This document shows, piece after piece, positions 1 through 7,855 of a stretch of DNA of 64,000 nucleotides. The stretch comes from Myxococcales bacterium. Its GTDB lineage: Bacteria > Myxococcota_A > Polyangia > Polyangiales > Ga0077539. The position numbers and the translations under genes are program-made. The DNA is taken from the NCBI GenBank assembly GCA_030652255.1, contig JAUSAZ010000171.1:1-64000 (forward strand), given 5' to 3'. The notes below the pieces were generated by a model. That model searched no databases and was not told the origin of the DNA. It worked only from the letters and a program-made list of their open reading frames with translations. The stretch's first letter is position 1. Every line of letters begins with the position of its first letter.

Positions 1-240
1 TTCGCGCGCCCGGCTGCCGCAGGGTTAAACCCACGGCAGCCCAGGGAAAGCCCGCGGCGGGCTGGTCACTGTGCCGGGAGATCGGACAGGCCGCGTGCGG
101 CCTTCACCTTGGCTGCCGTGGGTTTCAACCCGCGGCAGCCGGGCGAGCGAAGGTGAGAGGATGGCTGGGGATCCGCGCGATGGCTCGTCACCCCAGCCAG
201 CAAGCGCTCTACGCACGATGAGGGCAACGATGAGCACTCG
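1..240. repeat. Composite palindromic intergenic element, copy 1
   Basis: Cut by the left window edge. It contains the hairpin GCTGCCGTGGGTTTCAACCC/GCGGCAGC on both sides of a core with two short hairpins (GCCCGC/GCGGGC and GGCCGC/GCGGCC), then a flank ending CGATGAGGGCAACGATGAGC. The same flank and core occur in inverted orientation at 48223-48718 with roughly 90% identity by eye, and the core recurs at 26065-26235. The small ORFs called here are translations of the repeat and are not genes. From 263 to 312 nothing recognisable is present. Function unknown; no transposase is nearby. Confidence 0.85.
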
Positions 241-241
241 T

Positions 242-262
242 GGGGGAGGGCGGGGGTGGGGG
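242..262 (+). other. G-quadruplex motif
   Basis: Four runs of G (5, 3, 5 and 5) separated by single bases A, C and T. One-base loops are the arrangement that folds into the most stable parallel G-quadruplexes. It lies about 50 bases beyond the stop codon of the minus-strand esterase gene, with the G-rich strand as template for that gene. Confidence 0.6.
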
Positions 263-312
263 CTCGCGCAGGCGTGTACCCAACTCGTCAGGCCACCGCT
301 CTAACGGGGGGA

Positions 313-1755
313 TCAGCGCCGGCGCGGGCCGAGGAAGCGCCACGCCGCGGAGACGAAGTCCGACGGCAGCACGTGCCCGTCGCCGTCGCGCAGGGCCGTC
401 TGGGTGACCGCGCCCACGGCCGCCATGCGCGCCTCCAGCTCGCAGGTGTACTGCACCGACACCAGCGGGTCGCGGGTGCCGTGGGCCAGGTAGCCCGGCG
501 GCATGCGGCCGTCGGTGCGCAGGGCCACGGGCTTCTCGGCGCCGCTGCACGCGCACCAGCCCGGGCGGGTGCGCAGCGTGGCGCAGGTGCTGCCGCTCCC
601 CTCGAAGGAGCAGCTCCAGGTGCTGGCGCAGCGGTTGAGCCCGCCGCTGCTGGTGGCGTAGGCGGCGATGCGGTCGGCCAGCGCCGAGGCGACCAGCGTC
701 GCGAAGAAGGCCCCGTTGCTGTGCCCGAGCGCGTACACGCGGCCCGCGTCGACGCCGTACGCGCGCCGCGCCTCGACGATGAGCGCGCGGGTGAGCACGA
801 GGTCCTCGTTGGCCGTCGGGCTGCCGTTGGGATAGGTCTCCCAGTAGGTCTCCTCGGTGCGGTGATCCCAGTCGCCCGAGGAGCGGTAGCGCGAGCTCGG
901 CGCGAGCACGATGGCCCCGTTGGCGTTGGCCACGGCCTGGGCGTCGCTCTCGTCGAAGACCCCGGCTCCCGACCCGTTGGTGCCGTGGAAGAGCAGCAGC
1001 AGCGGCGGCGCGGCGCCGCGGGAGGCGGGCACGTAGACGGTCACGTCGCGCGCGTTGCCGTTGACCCGGATGGTCGCGGCGCTGCGCCCCGTGCGGGTGG
1101 GGAGCGTCCCGGTGTAGACCACCGGATCATCGGCGGGGATCGTCCCGGTGTCGCGCGTCACGTCGACCACCACCGGAACATCGCGGGGGGTGCCCACGTC
1201 GATCGGGCTGCCCACGTCGCGGGGGGTGCCCACGTCGACGCGGGGGGTGCCCGCGTCGGCGACCCCGGGGGTGCAGCGGGGCACGTAGCCCGCCTCGGCG
1301 TAGCAGTCGTTGTCGCGGTCGCAGAAGCAACGCGCCTCGCCCGGCCAGCAGTGGCGCACCTGCCCCGCCGCGTTGCGCGGCTCGCCCGTGGAATCCCGAA
1401 ACACCGCCTCGTAGATACAAGCAGGTATGTCGATGGATATGGGCGCGTCGACGCCGACGTCGCGGGGGACGCCAGCATCGAAGGCGACGCCGACGTCGCG
1501 GGGGAGGCCTGCGTCGCGGGCGGCGCCGAGGTCTGTCGGGGGCGCCGCGTCGGGTGGGGGCGGTACGTCGGGGGCGGTGCCCGGGCGGTCGGGGACGGGG
1601 GCGTCGGGGGCGCGCGGGGTGTCGCGCGCGACGCCGCGGTCGGGGGCGGCGTCGACGATGAGGCTCATGGCCCCAGCGTCGATGTCATCCGCCGGGACCA
1701 CCTCGCAACCCGAGGCGCCAAGGAGGCAGAGCGTGAGCGCGACGCGGGTGTTCAT
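313..1755 (-). CDS. Secreted lipoprotein esterase, PHB-depolymerase/LpqC-like
   Basis: 480 residues. The N-terminus is a lipoprotein signal with a lipobox-like LGASGC (Cys17), so the protein is probably anchored to a membrane. Residues 25-115 and 165-205 are low-complexity Asp/Pro/Ala/Val linkers (DVGTPRDVG type) on both sides of a small Cys-rich insert (112-162). The catalytic alpha/beta-hydrolase domain runs from about 215 to the end: oxyanion region LLLLFHGTNGSG near 253, nucleophile elbow GHSNGA (Ser346), acid HGTRD (Asp429) and base DGDGH (His461). This set fits carbohydrate-esterase/polyhydroxybutyrate-depolymerase-like hydrolases. The substrate cannot be told; a secreted polyester or feruloyl-type ester is possible. 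Confidence 0.85.
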   Translation of the reverse strand: MNTRVALTLCLLGASGCEVVPADDIDAGAMSLIVDAAPDRGVARDTPRAPDAPVPDRPGTAPDVPPPPDAAPPTDLGAARDAGLPRDVGVAFDAGVPRDVGVDAPISIDIPACIYEAVFRDSTGEPRNAAGQVRHCWPGEARCFCDRDNDCYAEAGYVPRCTPGVADAGTPRVDVGTPRDVGSPIDVGTPRDVPVVVDVTRDTGTIPADDPVVYTGTLPTRTGRSAATIRVNGNARDVTVYVPASRGAAPPLLLLFHGTNGSGAGVFDESDAQAVANANGAIVLAPSSRYRSSGDWDHRTEETYWETYPNGSPTANEDLVLTRALIVEARRAYGVDAGRVYALGHSNGAFFATLVASALADRIAAYATSSGGLNRCASTWSCSFEGSGSTCATLRTRPGWCACSGAEKPVALRTDGRMPPGYLAHGTRDPLVSVQYTCELEARMAAVGAVTQTALRDGDGHVLPSDFVSAAWRFLGPRRR

Positions 1756-1833
1756 GACGGGGTCTATCGGTAGGCCAAACGCGCGGGCGCCACAAGGGCG
1801 GGCGCCGGCCCCGGAGTACGACCGCGACGACCG

Positions 1834-2664
1834 TCACCGGGGGGGGTAGGTCACCTGCACCGTGACGGGACCGGCCCCGAGGGCGCCCGACAGCGTCGCC
1901 TCGATGCGCACCAGCAGGTTGCCCGCGGGCGCGAGGCTGAAGCGCGCGCCGGTGAAGGTGAGCGTGCTCACGGTGTCGTCGAAGGCGCGAATCTCACAGG
2001 GCTGCGTCAGCACGGCGTTGTTGTTGAAGGTGTACTGCCCGTTGGCGAACGAGAAGCCGACCGTACAGTTGGCGCGGCTGCTCCCGCCGGGGAACGCCTC
2101 GGACGTGAACACGAACTGCTGCCCCCCGGCCGGCGCGCCGGTGGGCGGCGTTCCGAAGTAGGCCGAGCCCTCGGTCATCTGCGTGGTCATCCCGGCTCGT
2201 TCAAACGAGAGCGCGACGTCGGTGGGAGCCGTCAGCTCGCTCGGGGTCGGGAGGGTCGGCGCCGTCGAGGCGTCGCCGCTGTTGCTCGCAACGCAGCTCT
2301 CGATCGGGGTCATCATCGATTGGCAGCCCGCGAAGACGCCGTCGCCGATCATCGCGCAGGTGCTCCCCTGCGAGCGGGCCGCGCACGAGAGGTACCCCTC
2401 GATCAGCGTCTGGCACGTCGCGGGCGCGCCGAAGAGCGTCGCCGCCAGCTCGGACTCGCAGGTGCTCGACGTGGTGCAGCCCTGGCTCCGTGAACGGCTG
2501 CAGATCGTGTCGATGTTCCCCCTCGGCGTCGCGGCGCCGCCGGTGTCGCCGCTCACCCCGCCGTCGCCCGTCCTCGGGGGGTCGCTGGCGCTCCCGCCGC
2601 AGCCGAGCGCGCACGTCACGGCCAACACCCCGAGCACACCGAGTCTATTCTTCGTGGTCTTCAT
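1834..2664 (-). CDS. Cys-containing lipoprotein of unknown function
   Basis: 276 residues from the ATG at 2664. I prefer this over the longer track ORF (2880) because MKTTKNRLGVLGVLAVTCALGC is a clean lipoprotein signal (lipobox ALGC, Cys22) and an AGGAG Shine-Dalgarno lies about 10 bases upstream. After a Gly/Asp-rich linker come about eight cysteines between residues 50 and 135. A beta-rich C-terminal domain (about 150-276) follows, with alternating hydrophobic residues and no motif I know. It is probably exported and disulfide-bonded. It lies upstream of the esterase gene on the same strand with a 78-bp gap. Confidence 0.75.
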   Translation of the reverse strand: MKTTKNRLGVLGVLAVTCALGCGGSASDPPRTGDGGVSGDTGGAATPRGNIDTICSRSRSQGCTTSSTCESELAATLFGAPATCQTLIEGYLSCAARSQGSTCAMIGDGVFAGCQSMMTPIESCVASNSGDASTAPTLPTPSELTAPTDVALSFERAGMTTQMTEGSAYFGTPPTGAPAGGQQFVFTSEAFPGGSSRANCTVGFSFANGQYTFNNNAVLTQPCEIRAFDDTVSTLTFTGARFSLAPAGNLLVRIEATLSGALGAGPVTVQVTYPPR

Positions 2665-2827
2665 CGTCTCAGCTCTCCTGAGCGCACCGGCGCGCTCGCG
2701 ACGGAGGCAGACAGCAGCGGCCATGCCGCGCCGCTTTCCCGGGCGATTGGCGGTGGGCGGGCGCCCGGGACCGTAACAGCGCTGCAACGCTGCGTGGCGC
2801 GGGTGTCGTGTAGGCTCCGCGGCCGCC

Positions 2828-3667
2828 ATGGCCACCACCCCCGACATCATCGGAACCACCACCGACCCGCTCCCCTTCACCTACGACGCCCAGCGCACCA
2901 CGCTCTACGCGCTCGGCATCGGGGCCACCGCCGCGGAGCTCGACTACCTCTACGAGCGCCGCGGGCCGAAGGTGTTCCCCACCTTCGCGGTGATCCCCGC
3001 GTACGACGCGCTCATGGCCGTGATGGCGCGCTCGGACATCTCCTTCGACAACGTGGTGCACGGCCACCAGAAGGTCTCCGTCACGCGCCCGATCCCCCCG
3101 GCGGCGACGCTGCACACGGTCGCCACGGTCGCGGCCGTGTACGACATGAAGAAGATGGCCCAGGTGGTGATCACCACCCGCAGCCACACCGCCGAGGGCG
3201 AGCACCTCTTCGACACCGAGTGGGGCATCCTGGTGCTCAACTCCGGGGGCTTCGGCGGCGAGGCGCCGCCCGCGCGCGAGGGCGGCGCGCCGTCGCGGGC
3301 GCCCGACGCGGTCATCGAGGAGACCACCCGGCCCGAGCAGGCGCTGCTCTACCGGCTCATGGGTGACCTCAACCCCCTGCACGCCGACCCGGACTTCCCC
3401 CTGGTCGCGCGCTTCGACGGAAGGCCCATCCTGCACGGGCTGTGCACCTACGGCTTCGGGATGCGCGCGGTGGCGAGGGCCGTCGCGGGCGGCGACGCCA
3501 CGCGGCTGCGGGAGGTCGGAGCGCGCTTCACCAAGCCCGTGTGGCCCGGCGACACGCTGCGCACCGAGGTGTGGAGCGAGGGCGAGCGGGTGTGGTTCCG
3601 CACGTCGACGAAGGAGCGCGGCGACGCGGTGCTCTCCCACGGCACGGCCCGCCTCTCGGCGGTCTGA
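2828..3667 (+). CDS. MaoC-like enoyl-CoA hydratase 2 (double hot-dog)
   Basis: 279 residues. The N-terminal half (1-150) resembles the FAS1-like/MaoC N-terminal hot-dog of peroxisomal hydratase 2. The C-terminal half (165-279) carries the hydratase-2 motif DLNPLHADP (Asp180, His185) followed by GRPILHGLCTYG. These residues form the catalytic Asp/His pair of (R)-specific 2-enoyl-CoA hydratases, which hydrate trans-2-enoyl-CoA to (3R)-hydroxyacyl-CoA. The length fits the two-hot-dog form. The ATG at 2828 is the first good start. It is convergent with the next gene, with only 4 bases between the stop codons. A cytosolic role in fatty-acid breakdown is inferred. Confidence 0.9.
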   Translation: MATTPDIIGTTTDPLPFTYDAQRTTLYALGIGATAAELDYLYERRGPKVFPTFAVIPAYDALMAVMARSDISFDNVVHGHQKVSVTRPIPPAATLHTVATVAAVYDMKKMAQVVITTRSHTAEGEHLFDTEWGILVLNSGGFGGEAPPAREGGAPSRAPDAVIEETTRPEQALLYRLMGDLNPLHADPDFPLVARFDGRPILHGLCTYGFGMRAVARAVAGGDATRLREVGARFTKPVWPGDTLRTEVWSEGERVWFRTSTKERGDAVLSHGTARLSAV

Positions 3668-3671
3668 GCCC

Positions 3672-4877
3672 TCAGCGGCAGTGGGGGTACAGCTCGCCCG
3701 CGCGCAGCGTGCAGGTGCGCGTGCCCTCGCAGGTCACCCCGCCGCAGCAGGGCTGCCCGTTGCCGCCGCAGTCGAGGCATCCCGGGATGGTCGCGACCCG
3801 AGGCAGGCAGGTGCGCCCGGGGTCGCAGCTCCCCTGGTCGCAGCAGGGCTGGCCATTGCTGCCGCAGTCGCGGCACGTCGGCGCGGCCCCCGGGAGCACC
3901 ACGCACGCGCGCCCGCTCTCGCAGCGGCCGAAGTCGCAGCAGGGCTGGCCGTTGCCGCCGCAGTCGAGGCAGACGGCGTACGCGGCGGTGCGGGCGCTGC
4001 ACACCCGACCGGAACCACACACCCCGCCGTTGCAGCACGCCTGGCCGTTGCCGCCGCAGCTCAGGCAGACGGGGGTGGTCCCGACGCGCGGGGTGCACGC
4101 GACGCCGTCGTCGCAGCGGCCGAAGTCGCAGCAGGGCTGGCCGTTGCCGCCGCAGTCCAGGCAGACGGGCGTGCTCCCGGTGCGGGGGGTGCACACGCGG
4201 TCGGTGTCGCAGCGGCCGTTGTTGCAGCAGGGCTGACCGTTGCCGCCGCAGGACCCGCCCACCGGGCCGGTGATGACCATGCCCGTGTCGAGCGCGCCGG
4301 TGTCATGGGCAGGGCCGGTATCCAGCCGCCCGGTGTCGATCGCTCCGGACCCATCGGTCGCGTCGGCGCCCGGGACATCGACGACGGGCGCATCGATGAC
4401 GGGCGCATCGACGACGGGCATATCGACAGCGGGTGCGTCGCTCGCGGGAGGAGTGTCGACAGCGGGCACATCGACGACGGGCACATCGACGACGGGCACA
4501 TCGACGACGGGCACATCGACAGCGGGCACATCGACGACGGGCACATCGACGACGGGCACATCGACGACGGGCACATCGACGACGGGCTCGTCCGTCGTGG
4601 GTGCGTCGTCTGCCAGGGTGTCGAGCACCGCGGTGTCCACGGTCGCGTCGAGCGCGTCGGCGTCCATCGCGTCCATCGCGTCGTCCGATGGGGTGTCCGT
4701 CGCCGCGTCGACGCCGCCGCTGTCCGCTCCGAGGTCGGCCGTCGGGGCGTCGAGGACGCGCCCATCGGCCTCCGCCCCGACGCGCACCGACGGATTCTCC
4801 AGCGCGCAGGAGGCCAGCGCGGCGGCGAGCGCCAGGGGCAGCAACGATCGGGGACGATGGCCTCGCACTGAAGCCAC
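3672..4877 (-). CDS. Cys-rich repeat lipoprotein
   Basis: 401 residues. A GTG at 4877 or the GTG three codons later (4868) starts a lipoprotein signal ending LASC. Residues 30-190 are a low-complexity linker containing many VDVPV units (see the 15-bp DNA repeat). The C-terminal 200 residues hold six modules of about 31 residues, each beginning CGGNGQPCC followed by GRC...C. Such CGGNGQPCC arrays occur in myxobacterial surface lipoproteins; function is unknown, and a stalk-plus-adhesive-head design is inferred. The upstream 4878-4959 is relatively AT-rich and probably holds the promoter, but I cannot assign boxes. Confidence 0.8.
   Translation of the reverse strand: MASVRGHRPRSLLPLALAAALASCALENPSVRVGAEADGRVLDAPTADLGADSGGVDAATDTPSDDAMDAMDADALDATVDTAVLDTLADDAPTTDEPVVDVPVVDVPVVDVPVVDVPAVDVPVVDVPVVDVPVVDVPAVDTPPASDAPAVDMPVVDAPVIDAPVVDVPGADATDGSGAIDTGRLDTGPAHDTGALDTGMVITGPVGGSCGGNGQPCCNNGRCDTDRVCTPRTGSTPVCLDCGGNGQPCCDFGRCDDGVACTPRVGTTPVCLSCGGNGQACCNGGVCGSGRVCSARTAAYAVCLDCGGNGQPCCDFGRCESGRACVVLPGAAPTCRDCGSNGQPCCDQGSCDPGRTCLPRVATIPGCLDCGGNGQPCCGGVTCEGTRTCTLRAGELYPHCR
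4465..4585 (-). repeat. 15-bp tandem repeat encoding VDVPV
   Basis: About eight near-identical copies of GACGGGCACATCGAC on the + strand, coding Val-Asp-Val-Pro-Val in the lipoprotein read from the minus strand. The copies are so alike at DNA level that slippage could change the linker length without breaking the frame. Confidence 0.9.
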
Positions 4878-4959
4878 AGGTTATCCCGCAATCGATTTGT
4901 CCATCACCCAATCATCGGAAAAATGGCGCAATCCATTCCATGTACGATGGGGACACCGC

Positions 4960-4999
4960 TGTGCACGCAGCCCACATGGTCCTGTGTGGATCGTGCACA
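4960..4999. terminator. Hairpin downstream of the O-methyltransferase
   Basis: TGTGCACG (4960-4967) pairs perfectly with CGTGCACA (4992-4999), with a second stem CCACA/TGTGG inside it. It begins about 17 bases past the stop of the minus-strand methyltransferase gene. No U-tract follows, so it may be a Rho-type 3' hairpin or an operator for the lipoprotein gene rather than an intrinsic terminator. Confidence 0.4.
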
Positions 5000-5015
5000 A
5001 TGACGGGCGCGCCCA

Positions 5016-6161
5016 TCACACCGCGACGCCCTCGATCATGGAGTCCGTCGCCGTGGGCCACTCGCGCCCCGCGCGAAACCCGGCGCCCTCCAGCAGCGCC
5101 CGCAGCTCGGCCCGGCTGCGCTCCCGGCCGCCGTCGCAGACCACCATCATCTGCATGTCGGCCAGGGCCGCGGGCGAGTCGACGTCGTCGCGCTCCAGGA
5201 GGCTCTCGATGATCAGCACCCGGGCGCCCGGGCGCATCGCCGCGCGCACCGTCGAGAGGATCTTCGCGCACCGCGCGTCGTCCCAGTCGTGGAGGATGTT
5301 CTTGAGGGTGTAGAGCTCGCTCCCCTCGGGGACGCGCGCGAAGAAGTCGCCCACCTCGAAGCGCGCCCGGGCCTCGACGCCGCGCCGCGTGAAGAGCTCG
5401 CCGGCCAGCGGCGCGACGCCCTCCGCGTCGGCCAGGGTGCCCCGCAGGTGCGGGTGCCGCAGCAGGATCTCCGACAGCAGCGTGCCCCGCCCCCCGCCGA
5501 CGTCGCACACGGTCTGCACCTCCGCGAAGGGGTAGCGCGCGGCGACGAGGGGCGCGGTCATCGTCGTGAGGCCCATCATGGCCTCGGCGAAGCAGCGCTC
5601 CTCGTCGGGGTGCGCCGCGAACCAGTCCCACACCCCCGCCCCGTTGGCGTGCGCGAAGCCGCCGCCGCCGGTGCGCAGCACGTGGTCGAGCGCACCCCAC
5701 GCGTCGAGGTTGGAGCGCGACGACCAGTACAGCACCCACTGCCGCGAGCGGGCGAGGGTGCCGCCGCGCAGCGCCGCCGAGAGCCGGGTGTTCTCCCACC
5801 GCCCGTCGCGGCGCAGGCAGAAGAACCCGTCGTGCGCGAGCGCGCGCAGCGTGCGGTAGAGCGCGTCCTCGTGGGCCCCGACGCGGGCGGCGAGGTCGGC
5901 GGTGCCGAGCGGGCCGTCGAGGAGGGCGTCGGCCACCCCGAGGCGCGCCACGGCCCCGAGCATGGCGGTGCGGGCGGCCCCGACGCTGCGCTCGAACACC
6001 GCGAGCTCCGCCGGGGTGATCGCGTCGGTCAGGCGCCGCAGGGCGCGGATGGCGCCGAGCGCGAGGCGCACCACGAGGTCGGGCGGCGCGTCGGGGAAGG
6101 CCGAGCGCCCGACGGGCGAGTCGTCATCGAGGGGGCGGGCATCGCGGGCGGGGGCGTTCAT
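5016..6161 (-). CDS. SAM-dependent O-methyltransferase (plant/caffeate-OMT family)
   Basis: 381 residues from the ATG at 6161, where MNAPARDARP gives the family's usual length; the track ORF is 23 residues longer. Residues 50-140 form the winged-helix dimerisation domain typical of the hydroxyneurosporene/acetylserotonin O-methyltransferase family. The Rossmann domain carries the SAM motif DVGGGRG (220-226), the acidic LADAEG loop (243-248) and NILHDWDD with the catalytic His291. ARVLIIESLL (313-322) is the conserved strand. It methylates a hydroxyl on a small molecule of unknown identity. No biosynthetic cluster surrounds it. It is divergent from the transporter gene with an 89-bp gap. Confidence 0.88.
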   Translation of the reverse strand: MNAPARDARPLDDDSPVGRSAFPDAPPDLVVRLALGAIRALRRLTDAITPAELAVFERSVGAARTAMLGAVARLGVADALLDGPLGTADLAARVGAHEDALYRTLRALAHDGFFCLRRDGRWENTRLSAALRGGTLARSRQWVLYWSSRSNLDAWGALDHVLRTGGGGFAHANGAGVWDWFAAHPDEERCFAEAMMGLTTMTAPLVAARYPFAEVQTVCDVGGGRGTLLSEILLRHPHLRGTLADAEGVAPLAGELFTRRGVEARARFEVGDFFARVPEGSELYTLKNILHDWDDARCAKILSTVRAAMRPGARVLIIESLLERDDVDSPAALADMQMMVVCDGGRERSRAELRALLEGAGFRAGREWPTATDSMIEGVAV

Positions 6162-6250
6162 GGCGGTGGGTGTCTCCGGGCGCGGAGGGTATTCCGGGGC
6201 GCCGCGGCCGCTCAACGACCGACGGAGCACTTACGGTACCGTGCGCCCCG

Positions 6251-7852
6251 ATGAACTCCCTGCTCCGCGAGCAACCGCTGCTCCTCCTCTTCGTCGTCGG
6301 CGCGGCGGGCAGCCTGCTCGGGAGCCTCCGGGTGCGCGGCTTCGCCCTCGGCGTCGCGGCGGTGCTCTTCGTCGGCCTCGCCCTCTCGGCCCTCGACCCG
6401 ACCCTCGCGCTGCCCGACATCGTGCCGCAGCTCGGGCTCGTGCTCTTCGTCTACAGCGTCGGCGTCGCCGGGGGCCCGGCCTTCTTCTCCTCCCTCGGGC
6501 GCGACGCCCTGCGCTCGGGCGCCGTCGTGCTCGCGGGACTCACCGTCGCCGCCGTGGTCACCGCCGCCCTCGGGCGCGCGCTGCACCTCAACGGCGCCAC
6601 CATCGCGGGCCTCTACGCGGGCTCGGTCACCAACACCCCGGCCCTCGCGAGCGTCGTCGAGGCCCTGCGCGGCGCCCCGGCCGCCCGCCTGAGCGACCCG
6701 GTGGTGGGCTACTCCATGGCCTACCCCATGGGCGTGCTCGCGGTGCTGCTCGTGATGCACCTCTTCCGCGGCGCCCGGGCCGCGCCCGCCGCCTCCCCCT
6801 CCGCCGGGCTCGTCACGCGCACCGCGCGCATCACCCGCGACGACGTGATCGGCCGCCCCGCCGAGGCGCTCGCCCGCCACGAGGGCTGGCGCGTGGTCTT
6901 CGGCCGCCACGAGCGCGCGGGCGTCGACCAGGTGGTCTCCGACCTCACCGTGCTCGCGGCGGGCGACCTGGTCACCGTCGTCGGGACCCCCGACGAGGTC
7001 GACCGCGTCGTGGCGCGGCTCGGCGACGCGGCGCCCCAGGCGATCGAGCTCGACCGCAGCCAGCTCGATTTCCGACGGGTGTTCGTGTCGCGCCGCGCGG
7101 TGGTGGGCATGCCCGTCGTCGAGGTGCAGCGCGAGCTCGCGCGCACCTGGGGCGGCCAGATCACCCGCATCCGCCGCGGCGACGTCGACGTGCTCCCCGT
7201 CGACGGCCTCCTGCTCGAGCCCGGCGACCGGGTGCGCGTGCTCGCCCCCCGCGGCCACCTCGACGCCCTCTCGCGCTACTTCGGCGACTCCTACCGGGCC
7301 ATCAGCGAGGTCGACGTGGTCACCGTCGGCGTGGGCATCGCGCTGGGCCTGCTGCTGGGCCGCGTGGAGCTGTCCCCCCTCCCGGGGCTGCGCCTCTCCC
7401 TCGGCGTGGCGGGCGGGCCGCTCGTGGTGGGGCTCGTGCTCGGGCGCCTCGTGCGCACCGGGCCCCTCACCTGGTCGATGCCCTACAGCGCCAGCCTCAC
7501 GCTGCGGCAGTTCGGGCTGCTGCTCTTCTTCGCGGGCGTCGGCACCCGCTCCGGCGCGGCCTTCGCGCGCACCGCGCCCACCCCCACGGGCGCCCTCCTC
7601 TTCGGGGTCGGGGCGCTCGCCACGCTGCTCTGCGCGCTCACCATCGCCCTGCTCGGCCAGCGCGTGCTGGGCCTCGGGGCCGCGCGGCTGCACGGCGTGC
7701 TCGCCGGCGCCCACACGCAGCCCGCGGCGCTCTCCTTCGCGGTCGAGCTCGCGGACTCCGACGAGCCCAACGCGGGCTACGCGCAGACCTTCCCCCTCGC
7801 GACGATCGCGAAGATCCTCATCGCGCAGGTGATCCTGGCGCTCTTCGGCTGA
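6251..7852 (+). CDS. AspT/YidE-type transporter with TrkA-C domains
   Basis: 533 residues. The start is the ATG at 6251 (MNSLLREQP), not the upstream ATG of the track ORF. About five TM helices in the first 190 residues (GSVTNTPALASV and GYSMAYPMGVL are AspT/YidE-family features) precede two soluble TrkA-C/RCK-C-like domains (about 195-350). A second set of TM helices follows (GLLLFFAGVGTRSG, AGAHTQPAALSF). This duplicated layout is that of the aspartate:alanine antiporter family. The substrate is not predictable. It sits in the inner membrane and stands alone between a divergent methyltransferase and a convergent lipoprotein gene whose stop codons are 3 bases apart. Confidence 0.88.
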   Translation: MNSLLREQPLLLLFVVGAAGSLLGSLRVRGFALGVAAVLFVGLALSALDPTLALPDIVPQLGLVLFVYSVGVAGGPAFFSSLGRDALRSGAVVLAGLTVAAVVTAALGRALHLNGATIAGLYAGSVTNTPALASVVEALRGAPAARLSDPVVGYSMAYPMGVLAVLLVMHLFRGARAAPAASPSAGLVTRTARITRDDVIGRPAEALARHEGWRVVFGRHERAGVDQVVSDLTVLAAGDLVTVVGTPDEVDRVVARLGDAAPQAIELDRSQLDFRRVFVSRRAVVGMPVVEVQRELARTWGGQITRIRRGDVDVLPVDGLLLEPGDRVRVLAPRGHLDALSRYFGDSYRAISEVDVVTVGVGIALGLLLGRVELSPLPGLRLSLGVAGGPLVVGLVLGRLVRTGPLTWSMPYSASLTLRQFGLLLFFAGVGTRSGAAFARTAPTPTGALLFGVGALATLLCALTIALLGQRVLGLGAARLHGVLAGAHTQPAALSFAVELADSDEPNAGYAQTFPLATIAKILIAQVILALFG

Positions 7853-7855
7853 GGG

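Noticed and set aside
256-1773. 505-residue + strand ORF
   Set aside because: Shadow of the minus-strand esterase; no start signal and biased Ala/Arg/Gly/Val composition.
4465-4585. CRISPR-like array
   Set aside because: Units are 15 bp, contiguous, without spacers, and stay in the lipoprotein reading frame.
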